A stretch of 64,000 nucleotides of DNA, taken from assembly GCA_014155875.1 (NCBI GenBank), contig JACEFZ010011676.1, forward strand, positions 263,001 to 327,000, given 5' to 3'. Below, one piece after another: positions 1 to 9,981 of this stretch; position 1 is the stretch's first letter, and each line of letters starts with the position of its first letter. Made by a program: the position numbers and the translations under genes. Source of the stretch: Cepaea nemoralis (Eukaryota > Mollusca > Gastropoda > Stylommatophora > Helicidae). The notes under the pieces were generated by a model. The model saw only the letters and a list, made by a program, of their open reading frames with translations, made no database searches and was not told the origin of the DNA.

Positions 1-712
1 ACAGGTTAAGAAAAAGAGTCTGGGAGAACAGGAAGCTTACTGCCAAAACAAAAGATTGTCTATCAAACCTGAGTCCTTAGTACTCTTCTTTATGGCAGTG
101 AAACCTGGACAACTTACTCACACCAAGAGAAACGTTTAAACAGCTTTCATATGTGGTGTCTGCGAAGAATTCTTGGTATTAAGTGGCAAAACAAAATCAC
201 AAATACTGAAGAATTGAAAAGATCAGGTTGTGTGACGGTTTATTCCATGCTCAGTCTTCGTAGACTTAGAGGATAGGACATCTTAGGATGACGGATGATG
301 GTAGAATACCAAAGGACATCATTTTTGGTGAATTACTGATGGGTAAGAGATCTCAGGGTCGGCCTCTACTACGATACAAAGATGTGTATAAGCGGGACAT
401 GACTGATACAGGCATTGATATTGCACATTGGGAGCAAGTCGCCTCTGAACGTGATGCATGGAAGGCAAACATCAGAAATGGAATAAAGACAAAGGAGAAA
501 ATTATTGCAGATAAGTCGCACACCGAGCGTGTGAGACGTAAGATGGTGCATGATGGTGGAAATTACCACGTGTTCACATTCACCCAATGTGAACGAACAT
601 TTACAGCGCGAATTGGCCTTATCAGTCACATTCGATACCTCCACAGGTTAAAATTATTATGCCTTTTTAAAGCACAAACTATTGTCTGTGAAGACGGCAA
701 GGTGCCAATGTA
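1..712 (+). mobile_element. 3' fragment of a non-LTR retrotransposon (LINE)
   Basis: The translated strand reads as the end of a LINE reverse transcriptase. Bases 1-290 carry stops and frameshifts but still show the phrases SETWTTY-like, HMWCLRRILGIKW-like and GHLRMTDDGRIPKD-like. Bases 288-660 are open and contain the linker GRPLLRYKDVYKRDM and a tryptophan block (HWEQVASERDAWK). A C-terminal zinc-finger-like end follows (TQCERTF then GLISHIRYLH), whose first expected Cys is Thr. This GRP-linker plus final finger is a common ending of invertebrate LINE ORFs. It is truncated at the window edge and inactive. The clade is not assigned. Confidence 0.75.
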
Positions 713-1530
713 ATGTATTTATGTATACCATTAACCAGGAAAAGGTGTCCTCTATTCTCAGAAATTGTATTCAGCTCTGCGTATGTCAAACCCTGATGTC
801 CTTAGATGATTGATCACGTGTTATCTTGATTGTTCTATTATTATTGATTTCCCTTTGATTTCACCTCCATATTTTGACACATCTATGTTATAATTAGGGC
901 TCATTCTAGCCTCATATTAATAATTCTTTGACCAAATTAGCCACATTTGGGAAATTAATTTGAAAGAGATTGTTGTCCATAGGTGGTAATGGTAGGAAAT
1001 TAACGTCTTTTTGCCCTGTTCATATCTAGCCACAATAACTATCACGTTGCATGCCAATGAGCGCTGGCAGTCATAGTTCACAATCTCACATGGTCATTAG
1101 ATTCTGAGATATGTTCTGCGCTCTTGCCATGCAAACAGGTTTTCTAGGCAGCCATTAGTGCCTGTGATTATTCATCTTAATGAAAGAAATTAAAAGTAAT
1201 TGAAGATGAACTTATGCCCGACCCTTGGTTTTGAGCTTTACCTTTTGTAAAGGTGAGGACATAACTTATTTCAGGTGTTGTAACGTCAGGATATAGAATT
1301 CGTCAAGGGAACTGGCTGAAAATAGGCAAAATGTCGCCTCAACGTCCCCAGGTACGTCATGTTTTCATAAACTAACTCGCTGGCAGTTTTCAACGTGTGA
1401 TTTTAAAAGCTAACATAACTATTTAAAACGTATCACAACAACAGTGCATCTTTGTTTCTAAATGTACATATCTCAGCAGCGAAAAATTACAATTTAAGAT
1501 GAATAGGATAGCACAACAAGATAGAACAAC
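713..1530. other. No gene recognised
   Basis: AT-rich sequence with no open frame of note, no recognisable repeat family and no splice-framed coding block that I can see. Confidence 0.5.
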
Positions 1531-2880
1531 AGACACCACGACGCCATAATTATCCCAATTTGGAAAAACAAAGGCAGCAAAAGAGACTGCACACAACACA
1601 GAGGCATTTCACTGTTGAGTCATACTGGGAAAATAGTTTGCAAAATTCTTGAAAAAAAGATTACGAACTACTTTAGAACCCCAGCTAAGAGAAACACAAC
1701 TTGGATTTAGGAAAAACAAAGGATGCATAGAGGCCATTTTTGCTCTTAGACAACTTACAGAAAAATCAATCGAATTCAATGAAACACTCTACTTAGCCTT
1801 TGTCGACCAAGAATAGACATTCGATATAGATAGGAACAAGCTTTGGGAAATCCTTAAACAATATGGAGTGAGTACACATCTAAAAAACCTATGTAGATGT
1901 TTATACAACAACAGTGAATAGCAACTGGAGGACATTCAGAACCCTTCACCATAAGATCTGGAGTACGACAAGGTTGTGTCCTGTCCCCTCTCTTGTTCAT
2001 AAATTATATAGACAAACATATGTAAAGAAACCCGCCAAACAGAGACAGCAAAAATACCGCATGACGAGAATACAGAAGAAGACGCATCTTCAAATCTAAC
2101 CATTAGAGAACTCCTGTTTGCGGACGACCAAGCACTAATGGCAAAATCAGAAGCTGAGTTACAAGACCACATGAATAGTCTAAACGAAATGTGTAGGGAA
2201 CATAACATGAAAATTAGCACAAGCAAAACAGAGGTAATGACTATAACTAAATAAGAACAAACAACAACAATTCACCTAAACAAAAATCCCTAGAAACAAG
2301 TAAAGAGTTTCAAGTACCTAGGAAGTATAATATCATCAAATGGCAGATCAGAAGACGAGATCGAAAATAGGTGCAATAAGGCACAAAAAAACTCATTGGA
2401 CAAATGGCACCAATACTAAAGAAGAAACATGTATCAATAACTACTTAGAAAGCACTTTACAACACAATCTTCCTACCAACTCTATGCTACCAATGCCAAA
2501 CCTGGACAATGACAGAAAAAGAGAAAAGAAAAATCACAACAACATAAATGAGATTCCTGAGAAGAATACTCAGCGTATCAAGAAGAGATAACATCAGTAA
2601 CGAAGAAATCAGGATTAAAGTGGGGGGTTAAAGCAGCACTAGATTTTATTAGAAAGCATCAAGTCAAATGATTTGGCCATGCAAGTAGGTTACCAATCAA
2701 CAACATACCACAACAAGCAATGATGTACAGACCAGATGGAAACAGAGGAAGAGGCCGATCATGTAAACGATGGACGGAGGGAAAAGCAGAGTCCATGGGA
2801 ATATCGATATATGAAGCCCATAATCGGACACTCTCACGATGTTTATACTTCACCTTGACACCGCATGGTACAAGAGGAAC
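1531..2880 (+). mobile_element. Degenerate LINE reverse transcriptase with microsatellite tail
   Basis: Across all three + frames there are RT blocks in order: IIPIWKNKGSKRDC and HRGISLLSHTGKI (about 1540-1630), a QLGFRKNKG-like block (1690), the palm motif RSGVRQGCVLSPLLF (about 1960-2010), an FADD-like block (2118), and the C-terminal MRFLRRILSVSRR (about 2550). Many stops and frameshifts make it a dead copy. It ends in an (ATGAG)n tail at about 2881-2916, typical of RTE-like LINEs that finish in short tandem repeats. The endonuclease part is missing, so it is 5' truncated. Confidence 0.75.
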
Positions 2881-2916
2881 ATGATGAGATGATGAGATGA
2901 GATGAGATGAGACAAA
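2881..2916 (+). repeat. (ATGAG)n LINE 3' tail
   Basis: Short tandem GATGA/ATGAG repeats directly after the LINE relic, read as its 3' tail. Confidence 0.65.
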
Positions 2917-3824
2917 GATAGCACAACAGCGACCTAGCTAGTGGGCCATCTATCGGCTGTGTGTGTCGCTAGATGCATCTGCTTAACTCACCATGTTTGT
3001 CGCTTCCTTGTGCTCATACATTTTGGAAAAGTTAAATTAGTGAAGGTCTAGATGTTTTTGTCAATTTCTAGTAGTCTTGAGTCATGTGGTATCTTCTGTG
3101 CTGTTATGCAGGAGACTCGGCCTCTTCAGTATCAAGTGTTCTTTTGGGTGATACATGCATGTATTCCGTTGTCCCTTGTCTGTTCGTTCACTTTCTCAAA
3201 TTGTTTCTATCTGAATGAATGAATGAATGTCTCTAATGATTAACATCAGTATATTGATTAGCTCGTTTAATTACCATATTGCCTCACCAGACGTATTTAA
3301 TTTTGAACCATGTTTGTACGAAGCCAGAAAATGGTTTAATGAGTAGCGAGGCATATGTTTGTGTTATGTAAGAGCACAAGACAATCACGAGTGAACAAAA
3401 TTTGCATTGACAAGCACTGGAAGCCGAGGAAAAAAGAAAAACAGCGCTAGCCATGGATTAACAGAAACATTGAAAACAATTTTCACACAACTGACACAAA
3501 GTCCTTGTTCAGGACGTTCTTTCTAACCTGACGCTAGCAGCCTGGACGATATTAAAGTAGGGACGGCGGACACGCAGATAAGAAAATGCTTGACCATAGA
3601 GCAGTGTACCCTTTGATCAGAATGCAATAAATAAATCATCGAGAAGGAGAAGTGTAATAATAAGCTTAAATAAAACACAACGCGTATTAATGAGAATTGT
3701 AGCAAATATAAAAGGGTTAAGTAGGTAAGGATGATGTTATATGTAGGGAATTTACTTAAGACAACATAAATCAGGGATGGAATTGAAGGAAGTCCTTGTC
3801 ACGGACGATGGAAAAAGAACATCA
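2917..3824. other. No gene recognised
   Basis: Nothing beyond a short (GAAT)3-4 run near 3213. Open frames here are short and of unremarkable composition. Confidence 0.5.
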
Positions 3825-3829
3825 GCAGC

Positions 3830-3902
<73 letters not shown>

Positions 3903-3905
3903 CAA
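3825..3905. repeat. (CAA)n microsatellite
   Basis: About 27 uninterrupted CAA triplets. Read on the - strand they give a spurious poly-Val ORF. Confidence 0.97.
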
Positions 3906-4342
3906 TAACAACAAGAGCTAAAATACAATAACAAGTGACAAAATGGACGCTGTGTCTAGAGCCTTCGTCAACACACAGCTCACGTTCGACGGCTACTCTT
4001 CATGAAAACATCTCTTTACTCCTTTAGCTGTACAGTTTTCAAATCTACCAGCATGTTTTGATTGCTATTTTAAATGTTTCAGTCATACTTGTTACATGTT
4101 CAATTCTTGATAACGCTAGAAAAACTTCCGTAGAGATTGTTAGTATATTAACATATTTGCATGTCGCAAAAAGGGATACTAATTATTGCAAAGTACTAAT
4201 CCTAACGGTATATAAAACATGCATTTGCCATCAACAGGCATTCTATGAAGTGAGTCACCCAGGTATGGACATACGAAGTGGCGATGTATTAGCCGGCAGA
4301 TGCGTAATGAACAGCAAATCCAGAACTACTGTAACCAGGATT

Positions 4343-4640
4343 GGGTAAATATTCACTGATAGTGTCTTGTCAAATCCATCAATCCATACATCTACCCTGA
4401 AGGTGTCTTGTCAACATTTGGGTAAATGTTTGTTGATGGTATCTTGTCTAACTTCGGGTAACGATTTGATGATTATTTCTTTACCAAACTGATTCAAACA
4501 GTTGATGAAAACATCTTGCCAAAGATTGGGCAAATATTACTTGATAGTTTTTTGTCAAACATCGGGTAAAGATATGATGCTAATGTCTTTACAAATTGAA
4601 CAAATATTCCTGAAAGTATCACGTCAAAGACTGGATAAGA
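4343..4640 (+). repeat. Diverged 36-bp minisatellite
   Basis: The landmark GGGTAAAT / GGGTAACG / GGGCAAAT / GGGTAAAG recurs at about 4343, 4420, 4456, 4528 and 4564, followed each time by a TCTTGTCAAA-like block. Most spacings are 36 or 72 bp. Intervening units are more decayed (for example the one starting near 4600). I count about eight units. No coding meaning is seen. A separate two-copy repeat with a period near 42 bp lies at about 4900-4975. Confidence 0.7.
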
Positions 4641-4654
4641 ATAAGTCGATATTG

Positions 4655-4890
4655 TAAATCGTGGTGAAGTTGTTACGCCCCTGCCTCACGCTCCGAATGT
4701 TGTGAGTTCAATTAAGACCTAGGCCGTTTGGCTCACGAGTGCAATTTTCTAGGAAACTCCTGAAGGGTCGTCGCTGAAGCTATGGAGTTTATGCTTTCTT
4801 TAACACTTTCGACAGATCGCCCTGCGAAAATAGACCTAGCCATATGGGTTAACCCCCGGTGTAATTAAGTCGATCACAATGCCTTCTAAA
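4655..4890 (+). mobile_element. SINE family 1 copy (tRNA-derived), diverged
   Basis: Matches other family-1 copies in this window. A tRNA-like head has an A-box-like GTGGTGAAGTTG and B-box-like GTGAGTTCAATT. Then follow the body blocks CACGAGTGCAATTTT, GGGTCGTCGCTGAAGC, TATGGAGTTTATGC and the end GTGTAATTAAGTCGA. Confidence 0.75.
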
Positions 4891-4899
4891 CCCTTAGAG

Positions 4900-5610
4900 T
4901 TTGATATTGTCAAACATCAACATTAAGTTACAGTTGTAAATAGATATTGTCAAAGATCAACATTAAGTCCCAGTTTTCAGTGAAGTAGCATATGTAAGTA
5001 TAACCGTGAAGTATCAGCGGGTAGTTGCGAAGTACATTTAATCTGGAATTGACATTACTACATAAATACAACACCGATGGCAGCCTAGGAAACGCCTCAC
5101 TGCATTACATTGTTAAAGATCACTTCGACAGTATACTAATATTCGTTTTCCGAGAGGAAACTAGAAAATAATAAATTGGCAGGAAGCGAGCACATATTAC
5201 TTTAACAGTAAGCTAGTACATACTGGGGAGCCAAGAAAGCGCAGTGATCGGCATGTTTGCCTGCCGATGCGGTGTCCATGGGTTAGAATTCTCACTGAGG
5301 CGGATGTTTTTTTTTTTTTTTAAACATTGACCAAAGACCACCCAGTCAAAACTGAGTACCAACAAATGTCTTGGGATGTAAAGATGTAGGTCGTGATATT
5401 GAGCACACATAGACCCCCCCCCTCCCCTCCCCAGAGTGTCGATGGGTCTTTAAAAATATGGGGCTAGCACCATATGTCCAATACACTTTAAGGCGTATAA
5501 GATGGATCCTTTCGATCCGATCCGATATGTAAAAGAACAGTGTTCAGACCCGGTTCATCTGTAATATGTCGACTTGTTATAATTGGGGCCCTAATGGTGT
5601 TTCTTTTCTT
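4900..5610. other. No gene recognised
   Basis: Contains T- and C-runs (near 5307 and 5414) and nothing else I can identify. Confidence 0.45.
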
Positions 5611-5830
5611 CACCCGAAGGGGTTAAGAGCGCAATTAGTAATCCCGCATCCTGCGTTCAAAACACAGCTGGGAGCGATTTGGCAGCAAATCGCCATGTGT
5701 TGGAGTTCATAAAATGGTATGAATGCCGGTCGTTCAGAAATTAATGGCAAATTACTGAACGTAAGTTGCTAAGAAATCACAGTCAATACAAGCTGAGGTT
5801 GACTGTGACGTCATGCAAAGAATATGCAAC
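5611..5830 (+). mobile_element. SINE family 2 copy (tRNA-derived), diverged
   Basis: The head has CCGAAGGGGTTAAGAGC (A-box-like) and CTGCGTTCAAAACAC (B-box-like). The body has GGCAGCAAATCGCC, CCGGTCGTTCAGAAA and AATGGCAAATTACTGAACG, as in the better copies at 43683 and 35433. Confidence 0.75.
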
Positions 5831-5966
5831 TAACTGTGTTTTTCTTCATCTGCTTGAGGAAACAGAGTTGTATATTTCGCTTCCTAATTTTTTTTTTTTT
5901 TTCGTTTCTGGCTGTGTTGATTTCTTCTGCTTGACATGTCTGGTGAGGTTCGTACGCTTCTAAGGC

Positions 5967-6353
5967 TTGCAGTTATCCGTTATGCATGTTGTTCCCACTT
6001 CTATACCCGCATGGCGCCAACAACAGACTCACCTCAGCTGTACTGTAGGTCTTATGTACACACTATCAAACAACAATAACCACGATTACATGATACGAAA
6101 TCGTTTACCCGTTGGCTTCTTTGTACTCAACAGGTTAACCAATCACGATGAGATGTGTAATTTCTACATCATGTATTCAACTTACGAACAGTCAAATCTC
6201 CAAACTTCGTATTGTTTTAAAGACGCCGATCGGTATACTTGGTTGGATACATTTAAACCAGAAGAGATTCTACATGACGCCGGGTCGTTGGCTGGTGTTC
6301 CGGGAGCTGAGGAAATAATGCAGAAGTTTAAATCTTTAGAAATAACAATGTGA
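5967..6353 (+). CDS. Unidentified ORF, possible terminal exon
   Basis: I do not recognise this protein. The frame is open to a TGA at 6351-6353. The last ~85 residues have ordinary, balanced protein composition (for example YTWLDTFKPEEILHDAG and PGAEEIMQKFKSLEI) with no transposon motif and no low complexity. Upstream is a long pyrimidine tract (about 5885-5960) with AG acceptor candidates at 5970-5971 (TTGCAG) and near 6056 (CTGTAG). That would fit a last exon entered from an upstream intron, so the ATG at 5967 is probably not a true start. No clear AATAAA follows. It could also be a chance ORF or an unrecognised transposon end. Confidence 0.3.
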   Translation: MQLSVMHVVPTSIPAWRQQQTHLSCTVGLMYTLSNNNNHDYMIRNRLPVGFFVLNRLTNHDEMCNFYIMYSTYEQSNLQTSYCFKDADRYTWLDTFKPEEILHDAGSLAGVPGAEEIMQKFKSLEITM

Positions 6354-6439
6354 TTGTTGTTATGTTGTCGAAATTAAAACTGAAAGGTCTCGTATAGAGA
6401 TGTTGAGTTATGTGGAGAAAGTGCACTCTGATAAATGCG

Positions 6440-6785
6440 ATTAAATATAATCATATACGCATATCTGTGAGGGTGTGGATGGTTGGAAGAATGGATATAT
6501 GGATGAATAGTTGAAAACACTGATATGTGTATGGATAGACGGATAGGAAGATATGTGGATTGATGGATAGATGGTGGATAGATAGGAATAAATAGATAGT
6601 TGGATAAATGGATAGCTAGATGAATGATATCTGGATGGATGGATAGATAGACGTATGGGTGGATATATGGATGAATGGTTAGATATATTTAGGGATGGAT
6701 GTAAGGACAGATGGACTGATGGAAGGACGGATGGATGATTGGATGGATAGATAGATGGATAGATGGATGGATAGATAAACGTGCC
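6440..6785. repeat. (ATGG/ATAG)n tetranucleotide repeat
   Basis: Imperfect GGAT/AGAT tetranucleotide array about 345 bp long. Open frames across it (Tyr/Pro/Ser repeats on the - strand) are spurious. Confidence 0.95.
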
Positions 6786-6901
6786 ATTTATGGCTCGTCT
6801 CAATATCTTTATACATGGGTCAAAGGTTACGACATTGACATCAGGCTTGTGTAGCCTTGGCTTGCTTCACTCTGGACTATTTCTTATAAAATAAGAAAAG
6901 G

Positions 6902-6913
6902 AAGAAATAATCA
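6902..6913. repeat. Target-site duplication, left
   Basis: AAGAAATAATCA, repeated exactly at 11015-11026, flanks the RTE-type element. Confidence 0.85.
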
Positions 6914-7886
6914 TTCATAGAGTAGCATGCCCTTTGCAGAACCTCGCTCCCATAACAACCTTCCGGAAAACCTCTCGATCATAAGCAAGACGCCCCGCGT
7001 CTGATACACCCATCTGGAGATCATCCGCCACATCTTCCACCCATCTTCTCTTTGGCCTTCCTCTTCCTCTCTTCCCAGGCATATACCCTTCCATTATTGT
7101 TCTCTCCAAACTTTCGTGACGTTTCAAGTGACCCAAATATTTCAATTTTCTTTGTTTTATCGTCTTTAATAGCCAACCTTCTTCAATATTCAACTCTTGA
7201 TGTATGGATGCATTTGTTCTTTTCTTTACCCAAGATATTCTTAGAACTCGTCTATAACATTTATATTCAAAGGCGTTTATGGGCTGTTCAGCTTGTTTAG
7301 TAAGTGAAAGTGTCCATGTCTCACAGGCGTATGTTGCAATGGGAAAGATGCATGCTCTTAAAAATCTAATTTTTGTAATTCTGTCTGTCCCACTCCATAA
7401 TTTATTCAGCTGTTTTAGTCTTTGAAGAGCAATTGATTGTCGCCGTTTAATTTCTTTCATTGTGTCGCCGATGTTGGGAATCAATGTCCCAAGATATTCA
7501 AAATTGTCCACCACCTCCAATTTTTTTCCCATTTATGTATATTTCTTTCTCCATAGTAGTTTTATCTGTATGCATTATCTTTGTTTTTACTATGTTAAGA
7601 TATAAGTTGTGATTTTCACTATTCAATTGGGTTGAAGCTATTAGATTTGCTATGCCATTCTGTGTTGTGGAGAGTAATACTGTATCATCAGCATATCGAA
7701 TCTCTGGTATGTCATGACCGCTGATATTTAGGGCATATTTATAACATCTCTTACATTCTTATTATATTTCGGCGTACAGGTTAAACAAATAGGGTGACAG
7801 CACGCAGCCCTGACGGACTCCTTGCTTGATGTGAAACAAATCTGATGTCTCGCCATCTATTCTAACCGCTGCTTGTTGCTCTAGAT

Positions 7887-8105
7887 CAGGGGGTGGCCAA
7901 CACGAGGCCCGCGGGCCGCATGCGGCCCGCCGAGAGTCATGTTGTGGCCCGAGGAGTGGGAAACGACGATGTTGTCGAAGCTGTAGCACGCTTGCTTGTT
8001 TACTTTAATTAACAAAAAGTAAAAGATAAAAATTAGGTGTGTGGCCCGGCAGGAAATATTATTTCTGAAATCTGGCCCGCCTGCTGAAAATGTTGGCCAC
8101 CTCTG
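7887..8105. mobile_element. Non-autonomous hAT (MITE)
   Basis: 219 bp inserted in the RT frame of the RTE copy. Terminal inverted repeats are CAGGGGGTGGCCAAC and, reverse-complemented, CAGAGGTGGCCAAC. The 8-bp flanks CTCTAGAT (7879-7886) and GTCTAGAT (8106-8113) differ by one base. Interior blocks GCCCGCGGGCCGCATGCGG and TGGCCCGCC are the same style as the ends of the hAT element at 56759, suggesting a related family. Excising it restores the RT phrase LYLDQ-QAAVRIDGE. Confidence 0.88.
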
Positions 8106-9455
8106 GTCTAGATAGAGCATTTGTATTGTTTGTGCTACATGTGATGGAAAGCCCATATTCCTCATGCTTTCCCAAAGTTTCTGATGTTGTACACAGTCAA
8201 ATGCCTTTGAATAATCTACAAAACATGAGAGTATGTTTACATTAAATTCTCTGCACTTCTCTATTATTAAACGCGTGTTGAATATGTGATCTCTTGTTCC
8301 TCTTCCTTGTCTAAATCCAGCTTGAACCACGTTAATCTCTTCTTCCATTTTCTTACGAAGTCTTCCCATTATGACTTTTAGTAGAATTTTACTTGCATGA
8401 CTGATCAGGGCAACAGTTCTATAGTTGGTGCATAATTTCAGGTTGCCCTTTTTTAGTATTGGAATGAAGATAGTTCTCTTCCAATCTTTTGGCCAAATAC
8501 CATATTTCCAAATCTTTGTACATAATGCATGATATATGTGTATGCTTTCTTCTCCTCCCTCTTTAATTAGTTCAGCCGGTATCTCATCACATCCAGGTGA
8601 TTTACCATTCTTCAGGTTCTTTATAGCCCAAGCAATTTCATCTAATGAGGGTTCAGGTTCTGTCTCTGCTGTCATTGGCTCATGTATCTCATTCATATCC
8701 TCACTGTCACTCATATCATACATTCCACTGCAGTACTCCTGCCATCTTTCTAGAATTTGTCTAGATTCTGTTAAGGTATTTCCCATCTTGTCACAGATAA
8801 CATTCAATTGAGGTTGAACATTTCTTGTCAATAACTTCATTTCTTTGAACATTTCATAATCTCTTCCAGTCTTATGATATTGCTCTATTCTGGTACAGCA
8901 ATCTTGTATATATTGATTTTCGTCCTTTCTTGTGTTATTTCTTATTTCTCGAGTTAAAGATTTATAATTCATCCTGCTGTTATCGGATTCATCTCCTTTC
9001 TGTTTCAGCTCCCTTCGTTGTTTTATTAATTCTAACGTGTCTGATGTAATCCATGGCTTAAGTTGCTTTTTCTTGGTCGGAATTAGATCTTTGGCTGCAG
9101 TTAACACGATATCATTAGCTTGTACTGCCAGTTCATCAAGTGTCATTTCTTCTTGTACAGACATCAAGACCTCAAAGCGATTCCTAACTTCTACAGTGTA
9201 TGCATCCGGTATTTTTGTGAGATCAAAACGAAGTGGCATTGGTCCTCGGATAAGCTTTTTGAGTTATAATTTCAGATCTGCTTCTAATAACTGATGATCT
9301 GTATCACAGTCTGCACTTCGTAGGGTTTTTGCAGATGTTATGCTTGATCTCCATCTTCTTTGTATTAAAATATAATCTATCTGATTTTTGGTAATACTGT
9401 CTGGAGACTTCCATGTGAAGAGTCTTCTTGGATGTTGTTTAAACAGCGTGTTGGC

Positions 9456-9467
9456 TATCGTTAACTC
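9456..9467. repeat. Target-site duplication of retrozyme-like insertion, left
   Basis: TATCGTTAACTC, identical to 9970-9981. It corresponds to the endonuclease codons just after ENELTI, which are contiguous in an uninterrupted copy. Confidence 0.88.
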
Positions 9468-9969
9468 GATTATGTGGTTTTTCGGGATTTGAAATTTAAA
9501 TATTGAGCACAACCCACTGCTGGCAACGCCGATCGCATTCTGGTATGAACCTAAGGCCTATCCACGTCAATATGGAAGCACTATACTCGAGTTTCGCCCT
9601 TGTTTGAGCTCGTCAGTAGTGCATATCCCTGACCGGATCCGGAAACAGTCCCGGATCACGCGTGTGAAGCGGGTGTGTAACCACGCGGCACACACTGGAC
9701 ACACCAAATTATCACAACAGAACATCACAACGCTAACCATCGTAGGCTATGCTCAAGATTGCCCAATCGCCGCGACCGACGTCCGTCAATCGATGGGACC
9801 CGAACGATCAGGACTTCTCACTGGCAAGGAACACCAGGCCTCCTAAATCCAGTGAGCAATAATAACTTGATTATGTGGTTTTTTCGGGATTTGAAATTTA
9901 AATATTGAGCACAACCCACTACTGGCAACGCCGATCGCATTCTGGTATGAACCTAAGGCCTATCCACGT
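9468..9969 (-). mobile_element. Retrozyme-like insertion with hammerhead ribozyme
   Basis: A 502-bp insertion in the RTE endonuclease frame, flanked by exact 12-bp duplications. It begins and ends with the same ~100-bp direct repeat (9468-9567 and 9869-9969; they differ only by a T5/T6 run and one G/A). The repeat period is 401 bp, so the insert holds about 1.25 units of a 401-bp monomer. One unit contains a hammerhead ribozyme on the - strand (9578-9622). There is no ORF of any family. Animal retrozymes are small non-coding repeats with type I hammerheads that make circular RNAs and insert as tandem, often non-integral copies, and this matches that layout. An alternative is a fragment of a Penelope-like element, whose long repeats can also carry hammerheads. 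Confidence 0.72.
9578..9622 (-). ncRNA. Hammerhead ribozyme, type I-like, minimal stem III
   Basis: On the - strand all core elements are present in order. Stem I is GCACUA paired with UAGUGC. Next is the core CUGACGA, then stem II GCUC / GGGC with loop AAACAA (including the conserved G-C closing pair), the core GAA, then stem III ACUC / GAGU with no extra loop bases. H17 is A, so cleavage is predicted between + positions 9583 and 9584. Flanking GGAUAU / AUAUUG could extend stem I. The self-complementary stem III (2 bp plus a UCGA loop in a monomer, 4 bp in a dimer) is the form known from newt satellite and retrozyme hammerheads, which work best as dimers. Every invariant core base is present, so it could be active. 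Confidence 0.8.
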
Positions 9970-9981
9970 TATCGTTAACTC
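9970..9981. repeat. Target-site duplication of retrozyme-like insertion, right
   Basis: TATCGTTAACTC, exact partner of 9456-9467. Confidence 0.88.

Noticed and set aside
6441..6803. 120-codon Tyr/Pro/Ser ORF
   Set aside because: Product of a tetranucleotide repeat; no domain.
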